From assembly GCA_022825675.1 (NCBI GenBank), contig JAJDWK010000044.1, positions 1 through 56,615 of the forward strand: a DNA stretch of 56,615 bases, written 5' to 3'. Made by a program: the position numbers and the translations under genes. The DNA is from Anaerolineae bacterium (GTDB lineage Bacteria; Chloroflexota; Anaerolineae; Aggregatilineales; Phototrophicaceae). Below the pieces are notes generated by a model. That model saw only the letters and a program-made list of their open reading frames with translations. It ran no database searches and had not been told where the DNA came from. Below are positions 24,260 through 33,444 of this stretch, in pieces. Each line of letters begins with the position of its first letter. Positions within the stretch are counted from its first letter, which is position 1.

Positions 24260-26155
24260 GTGAAAAAGCTATTTCTTCTCGCAGCACTTGTCCTGTTTGC
24301 GCTCAGCCTCGGCGGCGGCGCAATCGCCCAGGACGATGGCTATACCATCGCCTTCGTCCCCGGCGTTAATCCCGACCCCTTCTACATCACCATGAGCACG
24401 GGCGTCAATCAAGCGGCGGCTGACCTGGGCTTGAATGTCATCCAGCAAGACCCCGAGCGCTTTGATGTCACCGTGTCCGCGCCGATTATCGAAGCGCTTA
24501 TCGCCCGCGGCGATATTGACGCCCTCGTCACCGCGCCCAACGACAAAGAACAGTCGATACCCGTGCTGCAAGCGGCGCATGATGCCGGCATCGTTGTGCT
24601 GACGGTCGATACATTCATCGGCGATGGCAACTATGCTGATGGCGAAGTTACCTTCCCCATCAGCTATATCGGCTCCGACAATACCCAGGGCGGCTACATC
24701 GCCTGCTCGGCATTGGCGGACAAACTGGGCGCAGGCGCCAAGATTTATGTTACCAATACGCGCCCGGGCATCAGCACCACTGACCAGCGCGAAGAGGGCT
24801 GCCTGGCGGCGGCTGAAGATACCGGCCTGGTCGTTGCCCGCGTGGATTACAACGAGAACAGCGCGGATATGGCGCAGCAGCAGACTGCCGCCGTTTTGCA
24901 AGCCAACCCCGATATCGTAGGCATGTTCGCCACCAACACCTTCGGCGCGCTGGGCGCGGGCACCGCCATCCAAAATGCCGGGCTGCAAGGCGCGGTCGAA
25001 GTCGCCCTCTTTGACGCCAGCGAAGAGAACATCGGCTTCTTGAAGGACGGCATCGTCTCTCTCGTCATCGCCCAGAAGCCAGCCGATATGGGCTACCTCG
25101 GCGTTGCCCTCGCCACCGCCTATCTCGATGGCGTTGGCAGCATCCCGGCGCGCATCGGCACCGGCTACGCCGTCATCAACATTGACAATGTTGACGACCC
25201 CGATGTCGCCCGCTTCATCTACACCAGCAATACCAGCGACCCCGCCCCCGCCCTCGACGACAGCTACAACCTGGCATTTGTGCCGGGCGTGAACCCCGAC
25301 CCCTTCTCTATCACGATGTCCCGCGGCGTCTATGCCGCCGCCGGCCGCCTCGGCATCAATGTGATCCAGCAAGACCCCGAGCGCTTTGATGTAACGGTGT
25401 CGGAGCCGATTATCCGCGCCTTGATTGCCCGCGGCGACATCGCTTCCCTGGTTACCGCGCCCAACGACAAAGAGCAGTCGATTCCCGTTTTGCAAGATGC
25501 CCATGACGCGGGCATCCCCGTTTTGACGGTCGATACCTTCATCGGCGATGGCAATTATGCCGATGGCGAAGTTACCTTCCCGATGACTTATATCGGCTCT
25601 GACAATGTCCAGGGCGGCTACATCGCCTGCTCGGCGCTGGCGGATGTCTTGGGCGCAGGCGCAAAGATTTATGTTACCAATACGCGCCCGGGCATCAGCA
25701 CCACGGACCAGCGCGAAGAAGGCTGCATCAACGCGGCGGATGACTTCGGCTTGGTGGTCGCCCGCGTCGATTACAACGAGAACAGCGCGGATATCGCCCA
25801 GGCGCAGACCGCCGCCGTTTTGCAAGCCAACCCCGATATCGTTGGCATGTTCGCCACCAATCTCTTCGGCGCTGTCGGCGCTGGCAACGCCATCCAAAAC
25901 GCGGGCTTGCAAGGCGCTGTCGAAGTCGCGCTCTTTGATGCCGGCGAAGAGAATATCCAATTCCTGCGTGATGGCGTCGTCTCGCTCGTCATCGCCCAGA
26001 AGCCAGCCGATATGGGCTATCTCGGCGTCATCGCGCAGATAGCGAATCTGCGCGGCGTAACCTCGATGCCGGCGCGCGTGCCGACTGGCTACGCTGTCAT
26101 CAACATCGACAATGTTGACGACCCCGATGTGGCGCGCTTCATCTACACTGGCTGA
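24260..26155 (+). CDS. Sugar ABC transporter binding protein made of two fused copies of the same domain
   Basis: 631 residues from a GTG at 24260 (AAGGAGAG at 24247). Signal peptide VKKLFLLAALVLFALSLGGG to about residue 23. Residues 28-322 are a ribose-binding-type (Peripla_BP_4) domain: IAFVPGVNPDPFYITMSTGV, DALVTAPNDKEQSIPVLQ, TNTRPGISTTDQREEG. After a 13-residue linker (SNTSDPAPALDDS) the whole domain repeats at 336-630 without a gap. I count 42 differences in 295 aligned positions, about 86 % identity. Many synonymous changes separate the copies, so this is not an assembly echo. One polypeptide thus carries two binding sites. No cognate permease adjoins. Confidence 0.92.
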   Translation: MKKLFLLAALVLFALSLGGGAIAQDDGYTIAFVPGVNPDPFYITMSTGVNQAAADLGLNVIQQDPERFDVTVSAPIIEALIARGDIDALVTAPNDKEQSIPVLQAAHDAGIVVLTVDTFIGDGNYADGEVTFPISYIGSDNTQGGYIACSALADKLGAGAKIYVTNTRPGISTTDQREEGCLAAAEDTGLVVARVDYNENSADMAQQQTAAVLQANPDIVGMFATNTFGALGAGTAIQNAGLQGAVEVALFDASEENIGFLKDGIVSLVIAQKPADMGYLGVALATAYLDGVGSIPARIGTGYAVINIDNVDDPDVARFIYTSNTSDPAPALDDSYNLAFVPGVNPDPFSITMSRGVYAAAGRLGINVIQQDPERFDVTVSEPIIRALIARGDIASLVTAPNDKEQSIPVLQDAHDAGIPVLTVDTFIGDGNYADGEVTFPMTYIGSDNVQGGYIACSALADVLGAGAKIYVTNTRPGISTTDQREEGCINAADDFGLVVARVDYNENSADIAQAQTAAVLQANPDIVGMFATNLFGAVGAGNAIQNAGLQGAVEVALFDAGEENIQFLRDGVVSLVIAQKPADMGYLGVIAQIANLRGVTSMPARVPTGYAVINIDNVDDPDVARFIYTG

Positions 26156-26182
26156 TTGCCTCGCCACTATTTCCTGCTCTTT

Positions 26183-26352
26183 GGGCGAGCCCGCGGGAGG
26201 CTGTTGAAATCACCCTCATCCCCAGAAGAGGGAAGTAGCAAAATGAGCGGTAAAGCCCCTCCCTCTTCATGGGAAAATGAGCCATAGAGATGGCGCATGG
26301 GTTTGGGGTTGGGGGAAATCAAAGTATTTCAACTGACTGCGCGGGCTCGCCC
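26183..26352. repeat. MITE-like element with nested inverted ends
   Basis: Outer ends GGGCGAGCCCGCG (26183-26195) and its exact reverse complement (26340-26352). Inside these, GGCTGTTGAAAT (26199-26210) faces ATTTCAACTGAC (26326-26337). The interior has CACCCTCATCCCC...GGGGTTGGGGGAAATCA. The same plan and inner ends occur at 44090-44259. No coding capacity. It separates the binding protein gene from the ATPase gene. Confidence 0.75.
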
Positions 26353-26377
26353 ATGTGTCTAGACAAGGTTGCGCCGC

Positions 26378-27430
26378 ATGACATTGGTTGAGCTTGACAA
26401 ACTCAGCAAGACTTACCCCGGCGGCGACGCGCCGGCGGTGGCGGATTTCTCGCTCGAAATCCCCAGCGGGCGGCTGGTCGCCTTCCTCGGTCCTTCTGGC
26501 TGCGGCAAAACCACCACCCTAAAGATGATCGCCGGCTTGATTCAGCCCAGCGGCGGGCAGATTCGCTTTGACGGCGACGATATCCTGCCCATCCCGGCGG
26601 AAAAACGCGGCGCGGTGATGGTATTCCAAAATTACCTGCTCTTCCCCTACATGTCGGTTGGCGATAATGTCGGCTTCGGCTTGAAGATGCGCGGCGCGCC
26701 CAAACGCGAAATCAAGAAAAAAGTCGCCGATATGCTGGCGCTGGTCAAGCTGCCGGATATCGCCAAGCGCCGCCCCTCCCAGCTTTCCGGCGGGCAGCAG
26801 CAGCGGGTGGCGCTGGCGCGCGCGCTGATTACCGAGCCGCGCGTCCTGCTGCTGGACGAGCCGCTCAGCAACCTGGACGCCCACCTGCGCGACGAAATGC
26901 GCGAGCTTATCCTGTCGATACAACGAGAATTGGCGGTAACCACCGTCTTCGTCACGCATGACCAGGAAGAAGCCGTCCTGCTCGCCGACCAAATCGCGCT
27001 GATGTTTGATGGCTTGCTGCGCCAGTACGCCTCGCCCGCCGAGTTTTATCAGCGCCCGATATCCCAGCGGGCGGCGCGTTTCTTCGGCGGCGTCAACTTT
27101 ATCCCGGCGCGGCGCAGCGACGGCACAGTCAAAACCAGCATCGGCGATTTTCACTTTGATGCCGAAGGCGGCGCCCGCGCCCCCCACGGCGAAACGGTGC
27201 TGACCATCCGCCCGGAGCAGATTCAGCTTAATGCCGGCGCGGGACCGAATACTGTGCCCGGGCGCGTGCGCGCGCGCATTTATGTCGGGCGCTATACGCG
27301 CTACAAAATTGCCCTGGGCGAGCATGAGGTGGAAGCCATCAGCAGCGGCGAGATGCCCGGCGCGCTGGAAGTCGGCGATGAAGTGGGCGTTACCTTCCCG
27401 CCCAACCGCATCTGGATTGTGCCCGCCTAG
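26378..27430 (+). CDS. MalK/PotA-type ABC transporter ATPase
   Basis: 350 residues (a TTG three codons upstream is possible). Walker A GPSGCGKTT, Q-loop FQNYLLFPYM, signature LSGGQQQR, Walker B VLLLDEP, D-loop SNLDAHLR, H-loop VTHDQEEA; C-terminal TOBE-like regulatory part from about 235. This class powers importers of oligosaccharides, polyamines or iron. No permease is next to it; the preceding ribose-type binding protein normally pairs with a different ATPase class. It may serve the ATPase-less permease pair at 50.1-52.0 kb. Confidence 0.9.
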   Translation: MTLVELDKLSKTYPGGDAPAVADFSLEIPSGRLVAFLGPSGCGKTTTLKMIAGLIQPSGGQIRFDGDDILPIPAEKRGAVMVFQNYLLFPYMSVGDNVGFGLKMRGAPKREIKKKVADMLALVKLPDIAKRRPSQLSGGQQQRVALARALITEPRVLLLDEPLSNLDAHLRDEMRELILSIQRELAVTTVFVTHDQEEAVLLADQIALMFDGLLRQYASPAEFYQRPISQRAARFFGGVNFIPARRSDGTVKTSIGDFHFDAEGGARAPHGETVLTIRPEQIQLNAGAGPNTVPGRVRARIYVGRYTRYKIALGEHEVEAISSGEMPGALEVGDEVGVTFPPNRIWIVPA

Positions 27431-27451
27431 CGCCGGCAAAAGATCCCCGCC

Positions 27452-28894
27452 ATGAGCGACTCTGTCGATGTCTTGATTGTGGGCGCTGGGCTTTCCGGCA
27501 TCGCCGCCGGCTATTACCTGCAAACGCGCTGCCCAAAACTAAGCTGGACCATCGTCGAAGCCCGCGATGCCATCGGCGGTACCTGGGACCTCTTCCGCTA
27601 CCCCGGCGTCCGCTCCGACTCGGATATGTATACGCTGGGCTACCGCTTCCGCCCCTGGACTGGCGAGCGCGCCATCGCCGACGGCGCGGCGATCCGCCGT
27701 TACATCCAGGAGACGGCGCGCGCCTTCGGCATCGACCGCCGCATCCGCTTCCGGCAGCGCGTACGACAAATCGCCTGGTCAACGGCGGCGGCGCGCTGGA
27801 CAGTCACTCTCGAGCAGGGCAGCCAAAGCCGCGAGCTGCGCTGCAAATTCCTCTTCATGTGCAGCGGCTACTATCGCTATGACCGCGGCTATCAGCCCCG
27901 CTGGGAGGGCATGGGAGATTTTGCCGGCACCATCGTGCATCCGCAGGCATGGCGCGCCGATTTGGACTACAGCGGCAAGCGGGCGCTCATCATCGGCAGC
28001 GGTGCCACCGCCGTGACCCTGGCGCCAGCATTGGCGGAAACTGCGGCACAGGTAACGCTGCTGCAGCGCTCGCCCAGTTATATCGTCAGCATGGCATCGC
28101 GGGATGCGACCGCGCGCCGACTGCATCGGCATTTGCCGCTGCCGCTGGCGGCGGCGCTGACGCGCTGGCGCTCGCTGCTCTTTCAGCTCTATTTTTTCCG
28201 CCGCGCCCGCCAGAAACCCGCCGAAACCCGCGCCGAGCTGCTGCGGCAAATGCGCGCCGAGCTGGGGGCGGACTTCGACATCGAGCGCCACTTCACGCCG
28301 CGATATGACCCCTGGCGGCAGCGCCTCTGCCTGACGCCGGATGGCGAGCTTTTCCGCGCCATCCGCGCGGGCAGGGTTGCCATCGCCACGGGCGAAATCG
28401 AGCGCTTCGTCAAGGATGGCATCCGGCTGCGCGGTGGCGAGCGGCTGCCCGCTGATATCATCATCAGCGCCACCGGCTTGCGCATGCAATTGTTGAGCGG
28501 CATCGAGATTGTGGTGGATGGCGCGCCGATAAAGCTGGGCGATACCCTCAGCTACAAGGGGCTGATGTACAGCGGTATCCCCAATTTGGCATCCGCTTTC
28601 GGCTATACCAACGCCTCCTGGACGCTAAAAGCCGAGCTTATCTGCGAATATGTCTGCCGGCTGCTGAATTATATGCGGCGGCGCGGCTACCAGCAGTGTA
28701 CCCCGCGCCCGGCGGCTGACCAACAGGCGGCGGAAGCCTTCATCGATTTTTCTTCCGGCTATGTAAAGCGGGCGCGGGACTCTCTGCCGAAGCAAGGTAC
28801 GGCTCCGCCCTGGAAGGTCTATCAGAATTATCTCAAGGATGTACTGGCGCTGCGCTATGGCAGGCTCAACGATGGCGCGCTGGAGTTCAGCTAA
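27452..28894 (+). CDS. Flavin-containing monooxygenase, Baeyer-Villiger type
   Basis: 480 residues. FAD site GAGLSG (11-16) followed by E36; NADPH site GSGATA (182-187). FAGTIVHPQAW (157-167) matches the type I BVMO fingerprint FxGxxxHxxxW, with Arg instead of Pro/Asp after the Trp. GGTWDLFRYPGVRSDSD is also typical of this class. Oxidises ketones or other soft nucleophiles with O2 and NADPH, so the organism can use oxygen. Starts 21 bases after the ATPase gene. Substrate unknown. Confidence 0.88.
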   Translation: MSDSVDVLIVGAGLSGIAAGYYLQTRCPKLSWTIVEARDAIGGTWDLFRYPGVRSDSDMYTLGYRFRPWTGERAIADGAAIRRYIQETARAFGIDRRIRFRQRVRQIAWSTAAARWTVTLEQGSQSRELRCKFLFMCSGYYRYDRGYQPRWEGMGDFAGTIVHPQAWRADLDYSGKRALIIGSGATAVTLAPALAETAAQVTLLQRSPSYIVSMASRDATARRLHRHLPLPLAAALTRWRSLLFQLYFFRRARQKPAETRAELLRQMRAELGADFDIERHFTPRYDPWRQRLCLTPDGELFRAIRAGRVAIATGEIERFVKDGIRLRGGERLPADIIISATGLRMQLLSGIEIVVDGAPIKLGDTLSYKGLMYSGIPNLASAFGYTNASWTLKAELICEYVCRLLNYMRRRGYQQCTPRPAADQQAAEAFIDFSSGYVKRARDSLPKQGTAPPWKVYQNYLKDVLALRYGRLNDGALEFS

Positions 28895-28895
28895 C

Positions 28896-30038
28896 TCACA
28901 GCGTCAGCGCGTAGCCGCCCGCTTTCACCGCCGCCTGGAATGTCGCTTCTTCCAGCCCCAAGCCGAAGCCGGGCGCTTCGGGTATCACGACACAGCCCTC
29001 CTCAACGCGATAGGCGGAGCTGTCGAGGCCGGGTGTGCTGGTCTCGTCATATTCGACGAAAGTGAAGCCGGCAATCGCCGTTGCCAGGTGCCCGCTGACA
29101 AAATTGCCCAGATGCCGCCCGTAATGATGCGGCGCCGCGCGCGCGCCCCAGGCATCAAGCTGGGCGCCCGTGCGCAGCCACTTGCTGAAACTGTGGCTGA
29201 AAATATCGTATTGCAGCACCTGCACCAAACCCGCCTGCGCCCAGCGCATCAGGTCCGCCGCCGCCCAGCCCTCGCCATCGGCGATGTAGACATTCAGCCC
29301 CTCGGCGGCAAGCCACCGTCCCAGCTCGGCATACAGTTCCGGGTCTTCGTGGAAGGCTTCTTCCAGCCAAAAGAGCTGGCAATCGGCAGTTTCCGCCAAG
29401 ACACGCTTGGCGATGTTGAGCAGATAGCCGTTGTTGGCGTCAATCATGATGCTTGCATTCGCGCCCACCGCCGCGCGCACCGCCTTGATGACGGCGATAT
29501 CGCGGCGGATGCCGGCTTCCAGCGGCATGTGCCGCGCCCCCCTGCCCACTTTTATCTTAAAATTGCGGTGATTGTCTTCGTAATCGGCGCGGGCATAGCT
29601 GGCGATGAGCGCCGCCCCCGCTTCGTCCGAGGCCAGCTCCAGGTCATTCATGTAGAGCGAGGTGTCATAACATGGCACCCGCAGCGGCGTCTTGATATCC
29701 GCCGCCGATGCCGCGGCAAGCGCGTACACCGGCTTGCCGCGCAGCTTGCCCAGCAGGTCCCAAAGGGGGAAATCTATCGCGGCGGCGGCGGGCAGGGGAC
29801 GAGCCTGCGCGTCCAGCAGGCTGCTTAGCGGCTGCCCCAGGTAGCGCCGCGCCACCTCAACGCTGGCTTGGCTGATGCCGAAGCCGCTGACACCTTGGTC
29901 CGTGCTCAGGCGCAGCAGCGGCACTTCAACTTCAATGCCGTGCCCGCCCAGGCGCGCATTGTTGCCCGCCGCGCGCGGACGCCGCCCGAAGAGCGTGCCA
30001 GCTTCAATGCGGTCAATCTTGCCAAATTCGTTAGCCAT
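28896..30038 (-). CDS. Enolase-superfamily (mandelate racemase/MLE-like) enzyme
   Basis: 380 residues. KIKVG gives the catalytic Lys pair K161/K163; metal ligands D200 (MIDANNGY), E226 (WLEEAF) and E256 (ADGEG); a conserved His region APHHYGRHLGN near 310. These mark a mandelate-racemase/rhamnonate-dehydratase type member that abstracts the alpha-proton of a sugar acid. Exact substrate not deducible. Lies 11 bases downstream of the epimerase gene on the same strand. Its end meets the convergent monooxygenase gene. Confidence 0.85.
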   Translation of the reverse strand: MANEFGKIDRIEAGTLFGRRPRAAGNNARLGGHGIEVEVPLLRLSTDQGVSGFGISQASVEVARRYLGQPLSSLLDAQARPLPAAAAIDFPLWDLLGKLRGKPVYALAAASAADIKTPLRVPCYDTSLYMNDLELASDEAGAALIASYARADYEDNHRNFKIKVGRGARHMPLEAGIRRDIAVIKAVRAAVGANASIMIDANNGYLLNIAKRVLAETADCQLFWLEEAFHEDPELYAELGRWLAAEGLNVYIADGEGWAAADLMRWAQAGLVQVLQYDIFSHSFSKWLRTGAQLDAWGARAAPHHYGRHLGNFVSGHLATAIAGFTFVEYDETSTPGLDSSAYRVEEGCVVIPEAPGFGLGLEEATFQAAVKAGGYALTL

Positions 30039-30049
30039 TAAGCCCTCGC

Positions 30050-31141
30050 TTATGCCTCGCCGAAGCGGATGCCGGTCGGGATGACATCGGTCTGCTCGCC
30101 GCGCCGCATCGCTTCCGCCGTTTCCAGGATGCTGTTGAAATCGTGCCGCGGCTGGAAGCCCAGCTTGTCTTTGATTTTGCTCAGGTCCAGCGTGAAGAAG
30201 TTGGCGAAAGGCAGGCGCGCTTCGGCATATGGCAGCTGATAGCGCTCAGAGAGCTGCGGCACAATCTCGCCCCAATCGAAGATGGCGGCGCCCGCCAGGT
30301 TGAAGATCTCGCCGACAGCTTCTTCCCGCGCTATCGCCAGCGCCAAGCCATCGGCGATATCGCGCACATCGGCGAAATGCTGGCGGTACGCCACGCCATC
30401 CGCATTGCGGCTCAGCAGCAGCTTCTCCGCGCCCTCCCAGCCGGCAATCAAGCCAGCAATCAGCGCCTGAATTGCCGGGTCCTGCTTGTCGGTGGCGGGC
30501 ATATTGCTCAACTGCCAGGAATTGGCATCGCTGTAGCTTTTGTAGGCATCGCTATAAAGAAACAGCGGCGGCAAACCCGCGGCGTTGAGAAATTCGCCGG
30601 GTTCAATCACGGTGGAAAAACGCATGACGCAGGCGGGCAGCCCATACTGGTGGTGATAGGTCATCACCAATTCTTCGCCCAGCCATTTTGTCAGCAGATA
30701 AGGCATATTGGGGTAGCTGACGGGCTGGTCTTCGCGGATGGGTTCGGCAAAATAGCGCCCGTTGATGCGCGCGTCCCAATAGACGCCTTCGCTGCTGGCA
30801 TAGACGAAGCGCTGCAGCCGCGGGCAATGCTCGCGGGCGCTTTCTAATAGATTAAGCGTGCCCATACCGTTGATTGCCAAATAGTCGCGATTATCGAAGG
30901 GACCGCCAAAAGCGGCTGCCAAGTGGTAGATGGCATCGACTTCAGTTACCGCCCGCGCCACATCGACTGGATCGCGCAAGTCGCCATAGACCGTTTCGAC
31001 GCCGGTATAAGCGTCAAGTTTGCGCGCCCGGCTGGCATCGCCGGGGTAGACAAAGCTGCGCAGACTGTGCCCTGCCTGCAGCAGGCGCGGCGCCAGGTTA
31101 GCGCCGATGCGTCCCGTGCCGCCGGTAACAAGTATCTTCAT
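30050..31141 (-). CDS. NAD-dependent epimerase/dehydratase (extended SDR)
   Basis: 363 residues from the ATG at 31141 (GGACGGAG upstream); the open frame extends to 31378 across the promoter of the divergent GH2 gene and is rejected. TGGTGRIG (6-13) binds NAD, catalytic YLLTK (Tyr148, Lys152), Ser in VYASSEGVYWD. Possibly a uronate or sugar-nucleotide dehydrogenase/epimerase. Followed by the enolase-superfamily gene, so the pair probably forms an oxidative sugar-acid route, divergent from GH2. Confidence 0.88.
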   Translation of the reverse strand: MKILVTGGTGRIGANLAPRLLQAGHSLRSFVYPGDASRARKLDAYTGVETVYGDLRDPVDVARAVTEVDAIYHLAAAFGGPFDNRDYLAINGMGTLNLLESAREHCPRLQRFVYASSEGVYWDARINGRYFAEPIREDQPVSYPNMPYLLTKWLGEELVMTYHHQYGLPACVMRFSTVIEPGEFLNAAGLPPLFLYSDAYKSYSDANSWQLSNMPATDKQDPAIQALIAGLIAGWEGAEKLLLSRNADGVAYRQHFADVRDIADGLALAIAREEAVGEIFNLAGAAIFDWGEIVPQLSERYQLPYAEARLPFANFFTLDLSKIKDKLGFQPRHDFNSILETAEAMRRGEQTDVIPTGIRFGEA

Positions 31142-31297
31142 GGCTCCGTCCCGTTTAGCTGGCATGGCGATTTGGCGGACTGTATCCCACTTGATGCCGC
31201 GCCGCAAGCTGCTGTGCAAGGACGCCTCGCCCTGCCGCCGCGCAAGCTGTATACTTGCCTCGATTGCCCCGAATAATGCCCACAGCAGGAGCGCAGC

Positions 31298-33127
31298 ATG
31301 AGCGAAATCCCCCGCAGCGAATACCCCCGTCCGCAATTTGAACGCGAAGATTGGCTTTGCCTCAATGGCGAATGGCAATTTGAAATTGACCAGGGCGACA
31401 GCGGCTTGCAGCGCGGCTTGCTAGAGCGCGATTTGAAGAGCCGCATCACCGTGCCTTTCTGCCCCGAATCGGCGCTTTCCGGCATCGGCAGCCACGATTA
31501 TCACCAAGCCGTTTGGTATCGGCGGCGGGCGACCATCCCGGCGGAGTGGGCGGGCAAGCGCCTGCTCTTACACTTCCAAGCGGTGGATTATGACAGCACC
31601 GTCTGGGTGAATGGCGAAGAAGTCGGGCGGCATCGCGGCGGCTTCTCGCCCTTCAGCTGTGATTTGAGCGGCGTCGCAAAAGCTGGCGAGACAATCACGA
31701 TTGTCCTGCGCGCCCGTGACGATGGGCAGCGCCCGCAGCCGCGCGGCAAACAGGCGCGGGAATATGCTCCCAGCGGCGCGATTTATGTGCGCACGACTGG
31801 CATCTGGCAGAGCGTCTGGCTGGAACCCGTGGGCGAAATCGCCCTGCGCCGTCCGCGCATCACGCCGGACCTCGCCAACCAGACCTTCCGGCTGGAGCAG
31901 CCCATAAGCGGCAATGCCAGCGGGCTGCGCCTGCGCGCGATACTCGCTGATGCCGCTGGTGAAATCGTCAGCGCCGAATGCTCGGCGGAATATGATTTGA
32001 CACCGCGCCTCGATTTGCCGATCCCCGACGACAGGCTGCGCCTCTGGGCACCGGGCGCGGGCGAGCTTTATGACATCGCCATCGCCTTGATTGACGCCAG
32101 CGGCACTGTCATCGACTGCGCCCGCAGCTATGCCGGCATGCGCGCCATCGCCATCGACGGCATGGCTGTCAACATCAACGGCAAAACAGTTTTTCAACGC
32201 CTGGTGCTGGACCAAGGCTATTACCCCGATGGCATCATGACCGCGCCCAGTGACGCCGCCCTGCTGGAAGATATTGAGCTGAGCCTGGCAGCGGGCTTTA
32301 ATGGCGCGCGCCTGCACCAAAAAGTCTTTGAAGAGCGCTTCCTGTATCATGCCGACCGCCTGGGCTATATCGTCTGGGGCGAATTTGGCGATTGGGGCTG
32401 CCGCGGCGAAGGACCGCTGAACGGCGATCATCAAGCGCTGAGCGCCGAATACATCACGCAATGGCTGGAATGCCTGGAGCGCGATTATTCCCACCCCAGC
32501 ATTGTCGGCTGGTGCCCGCTCAACGAGACCTGGCAATCGCTGCTGGATGGCATCACGGCGCTGGATGATGTAACCCGCGGCATGTACCTGGCGACCAAAG
32601 CGATGGACAGCACCCGCCCCGTGCTGGATACTTCCGGCTATGCGCATCGCGTGCCCGAAGCTGATATCTACGACAGCCACGACTATACGCAGGACCCCGC
32701 CGCCTTCCGCGAGCGGCACGCGGGCTTGGCGCAAGGCCGCCCCTACCTCAACAGCGCCGAGAGCTGGGGCTTGCCCGCGCGGCAGTTCGGCAATGTCAAC
32801 TGGTCGATACCCTGGCGCGGGCAGCCCTATTTTGTCAGCGAATTTGGCGGCATCTGGTGGAACCCCGATGTGAAGGCGGGCGAAGAGTCCTGGGGTTATG
32901 GCGAGCGCCCGCGCGACCTGGAAGCGTTCTATCAGCGCTTTGAAGCGCTCTGCGCCATTTTGCTGGATGATGTAAATATGTTCGGCTACTGCTATACGCA
33001 GCTGACGGACATTTATCAAGAACAGAACGGCATCTACCGCTTTGACCGCAGCGGCAAATTTGACCTGGCGCGCATCCGCGCGGCGCAGCAGCGCCCCGCC
33101 GCGATTGAGCTGGCGGCTTCACAGTAA
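31298..33127 (+). CDS. GH2-family glycosidase (beta-galactosidase/glucuronidase-like)
   Basis: 609 residues, short for GH2. CAGGAGCGCAGC precedes the ATG. N-terminal jelly-roll (LCLNGEWQFEIDQ; DYDSTVWVNGEEVGRHRGGF), Ig-like domain about 180-285, then the TIM barrel with acid/base Glu410 (GWCPLNETW) and nucleophile Glu515 (YFVSEFGG). No signal peptide, so intracellular. It lacks the C-terminal domains of LacZ. Substrate likely a beta-linked hexose or uronic acid. Confidence 0.93.
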   Translation: MSEIPRSEYPRPQFEREDWLCLNGEWQFEIDQGDSGLQRGLLERDLKSRITVPFCPESALSGIGSHDYHQAVWYRRRATIPAEWAGKRLLLHFQAVDYDSTVWVNGEEVGRHRGGFSPFSCDLSGVAKAGETITIVLRARDDGQRPQPRGKQAREYAPSGAIYVRTTGIWQSVWLEPVGEIALRRPRITPDLANQTFRLEQPISGNASGLRLRAILADAAGEIVSAECSAEYDLTPRLDLPIPDDRLRLWAPGAGELYDIAIALIDASGTVIDCARSYAGMRAIAIDGMAVNINGKTVFQRLVLDQGYYPDGIMTAPSDAALLEDIELSLAAGFNGARLHQKVFEERFLYHADRLGYIVWGEFGDWGCRGEGPLNGDHQALSAEYITQWLECLERDYSHPSIVGWCPLNETWQSLLDGITALDDVTRGMYLATKAMDSTRPVLDTSGYAHRVPEADIYDSHDYTQDPAAFRERHAGLAQGRPYLNSAESWGLPARQFGNVNWSIPWRGQPYFVSEFGGIWWNPDVKAGEESWGYGERPRDLEAFYQRFEALCAILLDDVNMFGYCYTQLTDIYQEQNGIYRFDRSGKFDLARIRAAQQRPAAIELAASQ

Positions 33128-33400
33128 GCGCAAGTAAGTTATGCGACAATCAAGTGCTTACTGAGCGGTCTGTACACAGCCTTCACCACCGAGAGCACAG
33201 AAGTAAATGCAAGTAAGTAATGCGAAAGGTAGCGGCTTCTCTGCGGAGGATGCAGCACAATCATCCCACGGTAGGGGCGACCCGGTGGGTCGCCCGTCGT
33301 TGCAACAGAGCCACATAGACACAGAGAGTTACTCATTTTTCTCGGTGTATCTCGGTGTACTCGGTGGTTAAATTTCCTGTGGAATCTCCGCCAGTGTGGC
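33128..33400. repeat. CACCGAG repeat interrupted by a GTAGGGGCG palindrome
   Basis: Left: AAGTAAGTTATGCGACAATC, GGTCTGTACACAGCC and CACCACCGAGAGCACAGA, matching the 39 kb copy. Centre: GTAGGGGCGACCC/GGGTCGCCC at 33271-33295, whose translation gives the junk peptide TGDPPGRPYRG. Right: TCTCGGTGTATCTCGGTGTA CTCGGTGGTTA. One repeat appears to have inserted into the other. This accounts for the 317-base gap before the MFS gene. Confidence 0.75.
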
Positions 33401-33444
33401 TTCTCATTATTTTGTTGCGCCTACTGCAGTAACGCAGCGCCGGC

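Noticed and set aside
24341..26152. Assembly duplication as explanation for the repeated binding domain
   Set aside because: The copies differ at many synonymous sites and 42 residues and are joined by a unique linker.
24269..26167. Long minus-strand open frame (632 residues) opposite the binding protein
   Set aside because: Shadow of a GC-rich gene; the plus strand has signal peptide, ribosome site and domain homology.
33139..33336. 65-residue open frame containing TGDPPGRPYRG
   Set aside because: A translation of the GTAGGGGCGACCC palindrome, a known kind of spurious protein from dispersed repeats.
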